Assembly: GCA_028023455.1 (NCBI GenBank)
Contig: JAQFVV010000181.1
Location: 2,481,670 to 2,545,669, forward strand
Length of the DNA stretch: 64,000 nt
Reading direction: 5' to 3'
From: Epiperipatus broadwayi
Taxonomy: Eukaryota; Onychophora; Udeonychophora; Euonychophora; Peripatidae
How positions within the stretch are numbered: position 1 is the first letter of the stretch; the number at the start of each line of letters is the position of its first letter. Shown piece by piece: positions 1 to 12,673 of this stretch. Position numbers and translations under genes: made by a program. The notes under the pieces are model-generated. The model saw only the letters and a program-made list of their open reading frames with translations, was not told the origin of the DNA and ran no database searches.

Positions 1-2266
1 TCCAATCTCTGTTTTCCTTCAAAGAATAATCATTCAATATCAGTCCTAAAAAATATTAAATTATAACTTATTATTTATATTTACACCTGCTTGCTAATTT
101 AAACTTTAACAATATCTCCAGTAAGTTTATTGATGACCTCAGATCAATAATGTGGCAGTAGAATAGTATTCCTCCTTCTATTGTGATTTGTATCTACAAA
201 GAAAGACCATTATCATTAGAAATTATTAATAATATATACCAAATAACAAATAACTAAATGAGAAATGATTTGTAATAACAAATAAACAACAAATAACAAT
301 GTCACTGTACAAGTGTTGGTATTTAATGTGTATAAATGTAAAATATTATCCCTCCTCTGGTGATGATTAAATTCATCTCCATAGCAAGTTCACACCTGAA
401 CCTATATTTTATTTCAATTTAAAAATAAAACTAATAGTGCTTATCTCTTTTCTAATGTTTCAAGAGTTTACGTCCCCTTTCAATCTATGATAAAGAAAAA
501 AAATAAACAAAAAAAAACATGAAATAAAAATAAAAATATGATGTCAACCTAATATCAATCAAGAGTTCATAAGGAAAATGTCCTAAAAGGATTATAAATG
601 TCTGCAAAAATCCATTTCAAGTTTCTCTCTGTGATGTTTGATTCTTTTAGAATGTACATGATGGTGATTAGAATTTCTCTATTTATACGATATGCTTTGA
701 GATATTATGTTTGCAGATTCACATCTAAATAGTAAAATTGCTGTGGTTCACAGCATAGATGAACAGTTGCTGTGATGAACTAAACTTGGTTTTGACTGTT
801 ACAGCTCCATAGGTGACAACTTTCTTCCCAGAATGTAACTTCCCCTTCAAAAGCACATGATTGTATGTGTTTTTATATATGTAATTAGTAAAAGTTTTTG
901 GGTTAGTTAAAAAGCAAGATATTTTTTATTGGTAATTTTAAACTCTCTGGTTTAAACTTGAAAACATTCTTGAAATATTGAATAGTTTAAAGCTGTTTTG
1001 GGGACTTATAACTTAAAATTCCTTAATTGTCTTGGTTTAAATCCATATGCTTTTAACTTAGCTTTAATCCATATCCTATGAACTATTTTCATTTAATGTT
1101 TTTACTTTGATAGCAACAGACTTTTCTATTCCAACCATAAGGTCAATATTTCACTCACAAAATGTACATGTGAATTTGATAAACAGCAGGCTTGTGTTCA
1201 TGCATTTGATTAATTATTTAACATCATTTGTTATGAATAATACATATATACATATATGGTGGATTAATAACAATGAAAATTTTATTTATTATTTTTTTCC
1301 TTTATAAATAAAACTCTAGAAAAACATTTTTAGATTTAAAGAAGAGTATCAATATTAAAATTAAACTAAAGAAACATTATGATATCTGCATTTATTTATT
1401 TGTCAACAACAAAGTTGTATTTGATTGGTATCAACTTTACTTTTATAAAATAAAATATTTTGACATTTTATTATAAGAACAATTTATTTCTAAAATAAGG
1501 ATTAAAGATAAATAGGACAAATGAAGAAAAAAAAATTAAAAAAATTGTTATAATAAGTAATCAAGCATCATTTTCAATACAGAAAAAGATATTTTTTAGA
1601 TGCATAATAAAAATTATTTAGTAACAGATCAAACCATAAAAATGTGAAGTTAAATTTTAAAAAAAACGACCATTTTCACGATTATCATCATTTCATAACT
1701 GAAAAAAAATTTGAAATAACTTTCCAAAGTATTTTATCTGAAATATATTATTTTATAAAATATGGTTCTTCATAAAGAAAAGAAATATGATTTATAACCG
1801 TGATTGCCATATGAGGAATTTTTATTGATAAGTTCTAAAAAAATGATATATAAGTGCTATAATGTAACAAAAAATGTATACAAAATTTGAAATTTTATTC
1901 AAAATTTTGTTTCGTATTATATATATTATACATGTATTTTTTATGTGTAAAAAAATGTTTAAAATCTAGTTATGTCAATTTTTACTAAATATATACAAAA
2001 GAGTTTCAGTTTAATCCTGCTGATTGCAGGAAATGCAATATTTACTTATTTTTATGCATTTGTTGAAAATATAATTTTCAAAATAATATGAGATTTAATA
2101 TAAAATATTATAAATACACTATAAAAATAATAAAGCTATGAAAATATAATAATTATTATAAAACAAAATAAAAAATAAAGAATTTAAATATTTTAAAAAT
2201 TATTTCTTTTAAATTTATTCAAAAATTGTATATTTTGATATCATAATTTTACAGAAGCTTTTTTAA
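1..2266. other. AT-rich DNA without recognisable gene
   Basis: Only short chance open frames and A/T runs are visible. I found no conserved protein motif, tRNA, or repeat shared with the rest of the window. Confidence 0.6.
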
Positions 2267-2366
2267 CTATTACGTAAGTAATATTTACTAAGGCTGTAAC
2301 CTCAAGAATGTGTGCGTAAAAATGCGATAGTAGGGACCTCTACAGGACTTAACCACACTTACATAA
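2267..2366 (+). repeat. Short interspersed repeat, family I, copy 1 (MITE-like)
   Basis: About 100 bp bounded by ATTACGTAAGT on the left and ACTTACATAAT on the right, which are near-perfect inverted ends. The core (CTAAGGCTGTAACCTCAAG ... AATGCGATAGTAGGGACCT) recurs inverted at 4318-4430 and directly at 62816-62895. No coding capacity. A small inverted-repeat transposon derivative is likely, but the target duplication is unclear. Confidence 0.5.
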
Positions 2367-2631
2367 TCAGTGTGGCTTAAATAAATTTATAATTACAACT
2401 TTAAATTATCGTAATAGATTTCTAACTATAAGATCTTTCCATTGACTTGTTGTAAATCAAAAGATTTTGTGAGTATTAATGGGTAATAAGAAATGTGGAC
2501 TTATTCAGTGAAGTATTGTATAGCTTCACACTCTCAAATCTAACCACTTCAGCTTCACCTATTTATATAGAAAGTAGGTTGAAGTAAAGAAGGGTTTCCC
2601 TTTTTTCTTCCTAAATTTAAATGGAAGGATA

Positions 2632-3386
2632 ATTTATATACTTGGAATTTAGATGTAATATAGGCAATTTGAACACAGACATTCAAGTTTTCTTTGGTTA
2701 TCCACTCTATCTTATACAACTGATACTTATGATCACACACATGTGAAAAAAATAAATGATTTCCAATATACATATTTTATGCTAAACCAGCATTCATCTG
2801 GGATCCCAGATCATCATCTCCCACACACACACACATATATATATATAATCAGTTCTCAGTTAATATTATGATAGAAAACCTTCAAACATTAATGGACAGG
2901 CTTCAATATACTCCATTCTCCAACTCTTTAGCCATCCATACCATTGAAAATCTGATGATGGAATGCATAAATCTGTTAAATTCAATATTATTTCCATACC
3001 TATGTTGACTTTAAGTCACTCTGACCTCTCAGGTATAGGACCTTGTCCATTTAAATATATAAAAAAGGAATTTGAGAATTCCATCATCAGATTTTTAATG
3101 GTTGGATGGCTGAAAAGTTGGAGGGTGGAGTAAATTGAAGCCTAAGCATTAAAGTTGAAGATTTTTTATCTTAATATAAACTGGGCACTGATTATATATG
3201 TGTGTGGGAGATGATGATCTGGCCTAATTTGTGAGTGATGGTTACATATATTGGAGATCATTTATCTTTTTCACATGTGAGGTCATGTGTATTAGTTGTA
3301 TGAGATAGAATGGATAGTTGAAGGGAGATTAAAAGTCTGTGTTCAAATCCTCTAAATTACATCTAAATTCTAAGTATATAAATTAT
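2632..3386. mobile_element. Palindromic hammerhead-family H element (two inverted units)
   Basis: The left half (2632-3010) is a reverse-complement copy of the right half (about 3065-3386), with the fold centre near 3035. Shared landmarks include a CACATGTG block, CTAAACCAGC (hammerhead stem II), an AC/AT dinucleotide tract and AAAATCTGATGATGGAA near the centre. The inverted similarity extends outward to TAGATGTAAT / ATTACATCTA. Copies are decayed. The right unit carries a degenerate tRNA B-box-like string GTGTTCAAATCC near its outer end. No open reading frame. It belongs to the same family as 3430-3832, 7791-8336, 23040-23252 and 29885-30435. Confidence 0.7.
2761..2812 (-). ncRNA. Degenerate hammerhead ribozyme, family H
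   Basis: Aligns with the canonical family H fold at 23140-23194 but has CAGAUGA instead of CUGAUGA and AAAA instead of GAAA. The stem II hairpin AUGCU-GGUUU-AGCAU is preserved. Two core changes make activity unlikely. Confidence 0.5.
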
Positions 3387-3429
3387 ACTTGTATTTAAAT
3401 ATTATAAATTCAGCCTGTCTTTCCATCTT

Positions 3430-3832
3430 TTATGTATTTAAAGGTCCTATATACGAGAGATCAGAGGGACTTAAAGTCAACATGGGCATGACAATAATAT
3501 TGGCTTCACAAGAAACTTGGGCATTCCATCAAAAGATTTTCAATAGTATGAATGGCTGAAGAGTTGCAGGGTGGAGTAGATTGAAGTTTGAGTATTAAAA
3601 TTCGAAGATTTACTATCTTAATAGAAACTGAGCACTGCTTATATATATATATATATATGCGTGTGTGTGTGTGAGAAATGATGATCTCGCCCAACTGGGG
3701 AATTCTGGTTCAGCATTAAATATGTGTAGTGGAGAGTATTTATCTTTTTCACACGTGGTGATTATATATATTGGTTGTTTGAGATACAATGGATAGCTGA
3801 AGAAAGCATGAACGTCTGTTGGAAAATGATAT
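3430..3832 (+). mobile_element. Family H unit, decayed
   Basis: Third adjacent unit of the same family, in the orientation of the right arm of the preceding palindrome: AAAGTCAACATGGGCATGAC, GGCTGAAGAGTTGCAGGGTGG, a TA/TG tract, then a damaged hammerhead region around 3690-3740 (CAACTGGGGAATTCTGGTTCAGCATTAAA) and a CACACGTGG block. The CUGAUGA core is destroyed here. Confidence 0.6.
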
Positions 3833-4317
3833 GTAAAGTTACTTACTGATCATTGTTAATAGCAGTTGATTAATTTTTGTCAAAAATAATTATTCTCAAT
3901 TGTTCCAGCAGACTCTCAGTTTTTGGTTAGAACACATAGAGTTTTTATTTTCTGACAAATTAAATATTATATATTAAATTTGTTTTCAAATCTTTAGTTA
4001 ATAACAATTTGAATGAAGATTGGAATCAAAAATATATTTCAGACTAAATTTGATTAATTTATACAGATATACACATATGTTTTAATATTATATTGCATGT
4101 AAAACATATACATTGTAAATATTATTATATTATTAATTTTTTTTGTAAACTAATAATAAAAAATGCAATTAATGTTATATTATAAATTTAATTTTATATT
4201 TATAATTAAAATAATTTTATTGTGAGCTAGTTCATTTTGATATAATGTGTAAACGTAATTTAAAAATTATACATATCTGAAAATATATAAACAAAAGATT
4301 TTGTTAAAATTAAAGTT

Positions 4318-4430
4318 TTATGTAGAGGTCCTTACTATCGCATTTTATACGCATATTATCGAGGTTATAGCCTCAGTAAATATTACTTATGTAATCAATG
4401 TGCGTTTAATAAATTTATAATTACAAAAAA
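4318..4430 (-). repeat. Family I repeat, copy 2 (inverted)
   Basis: Reverse-complement match to 2267-2342: AGGTCCTTACTATCGCATTT, GAGGTTATAGCCTCAGTAAA, ATTACTTATGTAAT. Together with copy 1 it flanks the H-family cluster as inverted ~75-bp arms about 2.1 kb apart. Both copies are followed by a similar stretch ending in AATAAATTTATAATTAC. Confidence 0.5.
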
Positions 4431-6690
4431 AAAATTGTAAAAAACTATAAATTATATTACCATTTTGAAAATACTATTGGAGAAACAAATAAACCTACAA
4501 TATAACATATCAGACACTGGCATCATACATGCTTTTTATGTTTTCTCTGAGATAATTTCACTGACATACAACTTCCAATTACTGACAAACCACAATATGT
4601 TGTGGAAGAGTTAAAAAATCATTTTTTTTTAATATTTTGTTTGTTATTCAATGTATGCATATTAATTGATAATATTTCAGAAATATAAATTACAAATTAT
4701 AATTGCAGTTACATGGAAAAGATGTATTAATTTTATTTTATTTTTGAATCAGATAAACAAGAGTGAGTGATAATAAATGAAATGTTTTTAGATTTTACTT
4801 AAGTTTTAAAATGTTTATAACAATGTACATAGACATATGGTAATCGAATATTTTTATTATAAATTAATTCTCTAACTGAATGTAAATAAATAGTAATTAA
4901 ATTCAGAAATCTATTATTCATGTAAGTGATTCTATTTTAAGCTTTCATATTACATGAGTCCAATTTGAAATAACTTTAGGATTAATAGATTAAGTATGAT
5001 AAATCTTAAATTATAATTTATTATTAATGATGTGATTAAATAACATGAGCTATCAATATCTTAAGCAATTTACTATAACTATGAGCATTTATTTGAAAAT
5101 ATAAAAAAGGAACAGTGTTTATTTAAAGTAGTGTATCTTTAAAATAATATGTATCAAAATAATGTGACCATACTTATCTATTAAAATGATAGATAATGTG
5201 CATTTTTAAATCATTAAAGACAAAGACTAGGTAATTAACAGTATATAAAGTTTATTTATTAACAAAACAAAACAAAAATTATATTATTATTAATTAACTC
5301 AATGTTATAACAATAGCAATAAATTTTCAACAACAACTCTTAATATTTTCACAATGTTTTAATTAGGAAAATACTTCACCTTAATGTGATATAAATCAAA
5401 AACACATTATTGAAAAAAGTTTCTGAGTATTATTTAAAAAACTGGAATTTCAACAATAAATAAAAAGAAAAATGTTTATTAGATCTCTTGTTAAATAATA
5501 AAATTCATTTCCTTTAGGTATCCAAATGTTAAACCTATATATACTCTTCTTAATGTATGATTTTATTTCATTTAATTTTAATAGTTACAAGTGGCAGTAC
5601 ATGAAAGGCTTAATAAGTTTATATTATAGATATAACTATAATACAATGCTGTCAGAAGTTTGTCTCAACTGAACAAATAATATCTATAAAAGTGTTATAC
5701 TGATCTCCATGGTACAAACTAATAACATGCACACACATATACTAAAATGTAATTGTAAAATTTAAATATATTATCTGTATAATTTTTTGCTATACATTTC
5801 TTCTAGTGAAAATTTTATTAAACAAATAACTCTAAATATTATAATAAAGCACATTTAATAGATATAACACATTTTTGTAATTCAAAGTCATAGAGTTTTT
5901 AACAATTTAAAATATTTATCCTCATGTAATTTCTTAAAATCATCGAAATAATTAAATTCTTAGGCATTTTATGAGTAAAATCCCAATGGATAGACAAACA
6001 AAACTTATTCCTCATAGTAATATAATTACTAATGAAGTTTGAGATTCTTAAATAAAATCCAATAATAATAGAAGTTTTAAATATTCCATCTAGCTACAAT
6101 AAGTTGTTTTTATTTTCTTGGTGTGGGACATAATAAATAATTTGTTGATGGCATTTCTCAATTACAGAACTTTCAAATTTTTTTTTATAAAGATAAAAAG
6201 TCAATTAGTTAAAATTTGTTTTTAGCAATAATTATTCAATATACAGGCTTTTGTTCAAAAACTTTAGGTTAACTATAGCAAATGCAATCTTAGGTAAATT
6301 TTAAAGAACAAGTAAGTTGATATTATGGCTTACAAAAAAAATAACATTCCAAAATAAATTTAAGATTTTATATTTCAATTAAAATTTTAAAATTTCCTTT
6401 CTTTTGGTGCATTACCAGATGGTGAACATTGTTAATTATTTTAATTCTCCATTTGGGATAGTTTCAAAGTACATTTGGTATACAGAGATAAATGTTTGTT
6501 GAGTGATCTACTCCATCATTATTGTCCTTCAAAATGCCAATATGGCTAACTTTAAATTTATCCTCTTGACAGTTCTCCTGAAGACAGCAAAAGTAAAAAA
6601 AATTTTAAAAGTAGTTGAATTTATAGATTTGTATCACATGATTAATTATATCATCTTGTTCAGTGAAAATTCTTCACTCTTTTGGCTTTT
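4431..6690. other. AT-rich DNA without recognisable gene
   Basis: No coding motif, RNA gene or shared repeat was recognised here. Confidence 0.6.
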
Positions 6691-6691
6691 T

Positions 6692-6790
6692 TTATGTGTC
6701 AAAGCATCATCCAGGAAATGAACCTGTGAACCCAGGACAACTGCTTGTAAGGAAGCTGTGCTGACCACTCAACCACCAATGCTAGGATAT
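6692..6790 (-). mobile_element. tRNA-derived SINE, copy 1
   Basis: On the minus strand an A-box-like TGGTTGAGTGGTCAGCAC is followed about 40 bp later by a diverged B box (GGTTCATTTCC). It ends in GATGCTTTGACACATAAAAAAAG. It shares the GCATTGGTGGT start and GATGCT...GACA end with the copies at 13255, 27734, 53145 and 62228. Pol III internal promoter elements are the basis of the SINE call. Confidence 0.6.
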
Positions 6791-7028
6791 GATAGGCAAC
6801 AATTTTAATGAAATTATTCTTAAAATTACAAAATAATATTTTTAAATATTTTAAATACAATATAACATTAATTATTGAAATCAAAATATACATTATTACT
6901 CCACAAACAAATATCTATATTGTGAATACAAGAAAAACTCTCCTAACAGTAGTGCCACTCAGTGAAAGCCAGAGTAATCAATGGATGCCTGAAGGCTTTT
7001 GTATAAAATCCACATCTAGTGCCTACTT

Positions 7029-7087
7029 ATCCAATATCCCAAGACTAGTTTCTATCTTGTGGCTTTCATCAGTGAGGAGCCTTGGAT
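7029..7087 (-). ncRNA. Hammerhead ribozyme, family A (core intact)
   Basis: Minus-strand reading: outer stem I AUCCAA/UUGGAU, inner stem I UCCUCA/UUGGGA (one mismatch), core CUGAUGA, stem II with loop CACAA (partly damaged, GAUA side), GAAA, two-base-pair stem III AC-UA-GU, cleavage triplet GUC. Catalytic core residues are all present. Predicted type I topology. Confidence 0.75.
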
Positions 7088-7123
7088 CTGAGAGCACTGC
7101 ACCTAATCTTATGATCTAATGCA

Positions 7124-7177
7124 ATCCTCCACTGATAAAAGCCACAAGCTAGAAACTAATCTGGGGATATTGAATGA
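7124..7177 (+). ncRNA. Degenerate hammerhead ribozyme, family A
   Basis: Core CUGAUAA (G8 to A), stem II AAGC-CACAA-GCUA, GAAA, cleavage triplet AUC, then UGGGGAU. The outer stem I strand is missing because a deletion joins GCAATCCTCC directly to the core. Probably inactive. Confidence 0.6.
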
Positions 7178-7329
7178 GTAGGCACTAGATAGGGATTTTA
7201 TGTACAATTTTTCTGACATCCATTGATTACTCTGGCTTGCAGTGAGTGGCACTACTATATGGAGAGTTTTGCCTGTTTTTAACAGCTTAAGCAAGCATAA
7301 AAAATGGTGATCATGTCATATTGTAAATA

Positions 7330-7790
7330 TTTAAATAAATGATATTTTTATTTCACTTAATTTTGTTTATATTCTCATAATAATTAATATTATTATTCCC
7401 AATAATATCTCAACATCTACCTAAATATTCTGTGACTATACTCTTTTAAATTTAAATACATCTAAGAATTATAAACATTTGTATATGTACACACATGTAT
7501 TTGAATATTATGTTAAAATTTTCTACTACTACTAAGTGTAATTTTAACTGTATGTATACAATAATAAAATTATTTTATACTAATACTGTTTTGAAAAATT
7601 TATTCCTATATTGCTAATATTATGAATTTTTATTTTATGTATTGTTCTTTTAAAATTAACTTGATATGTGTGAGTGTTTTTATAACTAAATATAAACAGT
7701 AATAAAAAGAATTTAATACCTGTATTTCAAAATGCTGTATATAAAACATGTATAGGAGGAAATTTTGAATTCATTCTATACACATTACTT
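7330..7790. other. AT-rich DNA without recognisable gene
   Basis: Nothing recognised beyond A/T-rich sequence and short simple repeats. Confidence 0.55.
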
Positions 7791-8336
7791 TAATACATTG
7801 CACAGGCTTAAACCTGCATTTATATATGTAATATAGGCTGGATTCGAACTCAGACTTTCACATGACACACTACTCTCAGTGCCATCTCATATTGCTGACC
7901 CACCTGATCACACACATGTTGAAAAGATAAATAATCATCAATATATGTATTTCACGCTAAACCAGCAATCATGAATTGGTCTAGATTACTATCCTCACAC
8001 ATATATATAATCAGTGCTCAGCTTTATATTAAGATAGCCAATCTTCATATTTTAATGAACAGGCTTCAAACTATTCCAACTCACAACTCTTCAGCCTTCC
8101 ATTTCATTGAAAATCTGATGATGGAACATTCAAAACCCTTGTTAGTGCCAAGGTTGTCATTCTACCCATGTTGACATATCAGTCATTCTGACCCCTCATG
8201 TACAGGAGAATAATCCATTTATGCATACATATGTGAGGGATGGGCAGAGCTTTTATACACTATTTATATAAATTAATACATTGCACAGGCTCAGACTTTC
8301 ACACAGCCCACTACTCTCAGTGCCATCTCATATTGC
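7791..8336 (-). mobile_element. Family H element, partial head-to-tail dimer
   Basis: On the minus strand this is a family H unit followed by the start of a second one. The blocks CAGACTTTCACA...CTACTCTCAGTGCC at 7851 and 8292 give a 441-bp period, and TAATACATTGCACAGGCT occurs at 7791 and 8274. GATTCGAACTC is the reverse complement of a tRNA B box (GAGTTCGAATC). Head-to-tail partial dimers are expected of elements whose RNA is produced as concatemers or circles. Confidence 0.7.
7934..7987 (-). ncRNA. Degenerate hammerhead ribozyme, family H
   Basis: Stem I ACCAA / UUGAU, core altered to UUCAUGA, stem II UUGCU-GGUUU-AGCGU, GAAA retained, palindromic stem III AUACAUAU. Core damage predicts loss of activity. 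Confidence 0.5.
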
Positions 8337-11170
8337 TTTAGAAGATAATATTATCAATAATTTTAATATTATTATTTTCAGCAATGATAATAATAATATT
8401 TATAATAATTAGTAGTTGCAATATTGATAAGCCAATAAAAAAAATTTGAAAATTATTATTGTTGCCAACTCATACACTAAATTTCATTACAGTATTTATT
8501 ACATATGACACGTGGAGTTATTTAAATGAAATGGCCCAATTTTTTAGATAATATAAATTTTAAATTAGGCTACTCAAGTTAACATATGTTATGATGGATA
8601 TGTCATATGGTTATATGATTCTATCTTAAATTTATTTGTTCCAAGAATATTATATAAGGTTTAACATGTACTGACATTATGTGCTTCTCCAGAGAAAGCT
8701 TCTAAAACCCTTATACAGTTTTTTCATAAACATTTTATGGCGATGATGAGATAAAATGGTTTTAATAGCAAGATACTGTTAATATAATAACTTTTAATTA
8801 AAAATTGGTTTTTAAGTGATTTCAATGATTGCAAACCATTTAATATAATAATCTTTTAATTCTAATTATAGTTCTTGAAAATCAGATATTATCAGTAGTC
8901 CAAGAGATGGAAAAAATATTTTTATTGAGGAGAAAATAATCTTATGCACAATATAGACTTTTATTGATATGATAATAAAAGAAAAATAAGCTTATATTTT
9001 GTTTACTTATTTAATACACCTAATTGTATTTTTTACATAGTAGATTGGTTCATGGAATATTCCATGTAAAAGAAATTTGTGTAAAAAATACATTGTATAT
9101 ATAGAAAATAAGGAGATTGATTCTGGACCTAAGAACTCAATCAAAATAATTAAATAAACCGTGTGAAAAATTTTGTTACAATGTTATATATTTTGGCTGC
9201 TATCAAATTTTACTTCATACACATTGAATATAAATAAAAAATGAGTTATAGAAACATAAATTTCACTTGAAAAATAAAAAAACATGAAAATGATAACACT
9301 AACAATTATATATTTATTGGTTTCTCTACACAAGCCATCAAAAACTTTAAAGTTCAAAGCATATTGTCACTTCCATGTTATAAGTAAAAACATTGAAATG
9401 AAGATTATTAATGTAATTTATTAAAATTTATTACTTTTATTTCATTTAACTTATTTATGTTTTTAAATTTAACAACTAACACATTCAAAAAGAGAAATTG
9501 TAGGCCCTTGGAACTGTATATATATCGAAAATATGAACAATATTTTGCTTGTCTATAAAAAAGAAAACTACCTAAGATTTTGTTCACTGTCACTGTCTGA
9601 CAATAAATGCATACATTTCCACATGATTGGAATAATATTGCTATCATTAATGTATAACTTATCCATTAATTTTTGGAAAAATTAATAAATATAAATTTAA
9701 ACAAATTAATTATTAAATTTAACCAAAATTATTTTTTTAACATCAATACCAACAACGAATATTTTTTAAAACCAAATGTCAAAATGCAAACAAAGTATCA
9801 ATAACAAAAAAGTACTTCAACTTTCAAAACAAAATGACAACAACCACTATAATGCAGACAAACAAATTTTTCCATGTGCAGAAATTATTTCCAAAAAATA
9901 ATTTTTGTTTTTAAATTATGAGAAGTAAAACAGACATTCTTGTTTTAGATTTGTAATGTAATTATGATGAAATCGACTTCAGAAACAAATCTTCTAAAAA
10001 GGAAAATAATTTTATTATATTACTTACATGAAATTATTTAAAAAAATTTAAAAAATGTTTAATAACAACTTAAGGCAACTTAAAGATTTACTTTGAGAAT
10101 CTAAGATGATTTTTTAAGCTTTTCACACAATAGCATTTCTTTATTCCAATCATGAATATATCACAGCAGCTCTAATCCCAAAGTACCATTTTTATTAATT
10201 GTGTTATTATAAAACAACTCATGTAGAAATAAAAATATTTCTTTTAAACTCATGTTATTTCAAAATCATGGAAAAAAAATTATTCAAAAGAGAATTAGGT
10301 ATCTTTGTTTTTTTTTTGTAAAATTGTTAAATATTTATTTCTTAATAATTGCATGATGTTTACAGTTAAACTTTGTTTGAACATAAAATAGAAACACCTA
10401 CTGTCAATAATTTTAATATGCTTTTTGTTATTTTTTAGTTGAAAAGTTGATTTGTAAATGTTTTTATTGAAGCTAGAAAATTGGTTTATTTGTTGGCATG
10501 TTTGTAAACTTTTGATCTTTTTAACATCAGAATGAAATTTTAAATTTGAGATTTAGTAAATTATATTTAATATAATTGCCTCAAATTTAATATGTAACTA
10601 ATGAATATTAGACTAATTTATATGGGATATTAATTTTTAATAGGTCACCTAGTTTCTTAGATATGGAACAGAGAATAGGAAAATATTGAATATTTTGATA
10701 TTATATTTTTTAAAAATTCTTCTTAGAACTTTTATTTGCTTTTAAGTAAATCTTACGAGAGTGCTGTACTGAGATTTTTTTAATTTAATAACATTTTAAA
10801 ATTAAGATTTAATAGATTTAAGTTCAATATAACTTTTGAAATTTTGTACATTTTTTCAAAATCTCTATAAAAGTAATAGGACATGTTAATATTTTGAAAA
10901 GATGAGATAGTTGCTTAGATAAAAAGAAATGGGTAGGGGGGGCTTCAATGTTTTAAGTAGTGCTCTTAATTTTCATCCTTGCAATTAAAGTAATAATAAA
11001 GTTTGTTTATAATATAGTTTTGTTAAGCTTTTTTTCAAATAAAGAGAAAAAAATTGAAACAATTTTAAACAGAAAGTTATTTATGGATTATACATATATA
11101 ATTATGTGCACATACTAAATATTATATATATGTCAAGAGACTTACTGCAGAAATAACTAGTGATATATAT
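8337..11170. other. AT-rich DNA without recognisable gene
   Basis: No motif-bearing reading frame, tRNA-like sequence or repeat family recognised over 2.8 kb. Confidence 0.6.
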
Positions 11171-11272
11171 ATATATAATCACAGATGGAGCTCTACCAAT
11201 AGCCCAACCAAGCTTGTCAATAAATGCGGAAAGAGAATCGAAAATAAATTATCTCTTTCAAATTGTCCCCAA

Positions 11273-11317
11273 CCTTTAAACCATGGTTTCATGCTAATTG
11301 GCAATTGTCAGTAAAGG
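11273..11317 (-). ncRNA. Hammerhead ribozyme, family B, left arm
   Basis: Minus-strand order: stem I CCUUUA, core CUGACAA (G8 to A), stem II UUGC-CAAUUA-GCAU, GAA, stem III ACCAUGGU, H17 = U, stem I UAAAGG. Stem I is six perfect pairs. Only one core position is wrong. Confidence 0.65.
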
Positions 11318-11352
11318 GTAGGAGGACTAGAAACTAGATCTAGTCCTCCTAC

Positions 11353-11397
11353 CCTTTACTGACGATTGCCAATTAGCATAAAACCATGGTTTAAAGG
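11353..11397 (+). ncRNA. Hammerhead ribozyme, family B, right arm
   Basis: Stem I CCUUUA / UAAAGG closes a CUGACGA core, the same stem II, AAA (G12 to A), stem III ACCAUGGU and a GUU cleavage triplet (predicted cut 11391/11392). The core is intact at the position mutated in the left arm, while the left arm is intact at G12, so the family consensus is a full core. Confidence 0.65.
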
Positions 11398-11972
11398 TCG
11401 TGGACAATTTGAAAGAGATAATTTATTTTCGATTCTCTCTCAGCATTTATTAACAAGCTTGGGTGGGCTATTGGTAGAGCTCCATCTGTGATCATAAAAT
11501 GCAAGCTATAGGCAGGTTAAAAAAATTAACTTGTTCTTGTTTATCATATATATATATATATGTGTGTGTGTGTGTAAAAGTTATTTAATGTAAATTATAA
11601 GTATTAAGTAATGTTCATCTACAATATAGTTTTGGTAAGCATTTTATAAAATAAATAAAAATTTCCAATCAAAAATACTGTCAAACACTTCACTTACAAA
11701 ATTATTTTATATTTTTAATTATTTATACACACATTTATTATTATGTAAAAAAGTGTGGTTCATTACATAAAATGAATATGCAATGAACCAAAAATCAAAT
11801 AGCATTCAAATGAGCAAAATGTTAATGTTCTTTTCAGACTTACTATGAATATGACACAAGTATTGAAAGTATAACATGATCACTATCTTATACTATCACA
11901 TACTTGTTTATAAAAAGCAAAACTCTCCATACAGTATTGCCACCCTGTGCCAACCAGAGTAATGCCTACTCA

Positions 11973-12030
11973 GCCAATATCCCCAGACTAGTTTCTGGCT
12001 TGTGGCCATTGTCAGTGAGGAGCTTTGGAT
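11973..12030 (-). ncRNA. Hammerhead ribozyme, family A (one core change)
   Basis: Stem I AUCCAA...UCCUCA / UGGGGA...UUGGCU, core CUGACAA (G8 to A), stem II GGC-CACAA-GCC, GAAA, stem III AC-UA-GU, GUC triplet. Otherwise complete. Confidence 0.65.
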
Positions 12031-12673
12031 CTGAGAGCACTGTACCTAGATATTAGGATCTAATGCAACCCTCCAGCACCCACCTTTTATCTCTACTTAA
12101 CTACAAAACTATAAGAATGAAATTGAAAACACAAAAATATTTTCAATCTAAGATCAATAGCTTATATAGTCATATGGATCTGAACTCAGTTCAGCACCCA
12201 TACATTTTGGTGTTTTTGGCTCTTTAACAACCATAGCCACCACTATTGTATTAGGCAGGATTGGTGTTAAACCATTAAGCATCACATGATCACTATCTTA
12301 TACTAGCACATAATTGTTTATAAACAAAGCAAAACTGGTTGGCACAGGGTAACGATACTGTATGGAGAGTTTTGCTTTGTTTATAAACAATTATGTGCTA
12401 GTATAAGATAGTGATCATGTGATGCTTAATGGTTTAACACCAATCCTGCCTAATAGGATAGTGGAGGCTATGGTTGTTAAAGAGCCAAAGATACCAAAAT
12501 GTATGTGTGCTGAACTGAGTTCAGACCCATATGACTATATAAGCTACTGAGCATAGATTGAAAATATTTTTGTGTTTTCAATTTCATTCTCATAGTTTTG
12601 TAGTTAAGTAGAGATAAAAGGTGGGTGCTGGAGGGTTGCATTAGATCCTAAGATCTAGGTGCAATGCTCTCAG

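Larger units (their letters stand above)
6929..7317. mobile_element. Palindromic hammerhead-family A element
   Basis: Two inverted units: a minus-sense unit (AAAACTCTCC...) from 6929 to about 7110 and a plus-sense unit ending GGAGAGTTTTGCCTGTTTT and AATGGTGATCATG. Flanks ATATTGTGAATA (6917-6928) and ATATTGTAAATA (7318-7329) match at 11 of 12 positions, consistent with a target-site duplication. It has a hammerhead fold in each half. No coding potential. Confidence 0.75.
11178..11492. mobile_element. Palindromic hammerhead-family B element
   Basis: Left arm 11178 to about 11332 and right arm about 11338-11492 are reverse complements with few differences. Outer ends are ATCACAGATGG / CCATCTGTGAT and the centre is CTAGATCTAG. 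Each arm holds one hammerhead-like fold pointing towards the element's outer end. Non-coding. A target duplication could not be assigned because the left flank is an AT dinucleotide run. Confidence 0.75.

Noticed and set aside
2940-3085. CTGATGATGGAA repeated in family H near the fold centre as a second hammerhead core
   Set aside because: CUGAUGA is present, but no stem II followed by GAAA, and no matching stem I, can be formed in any copy.
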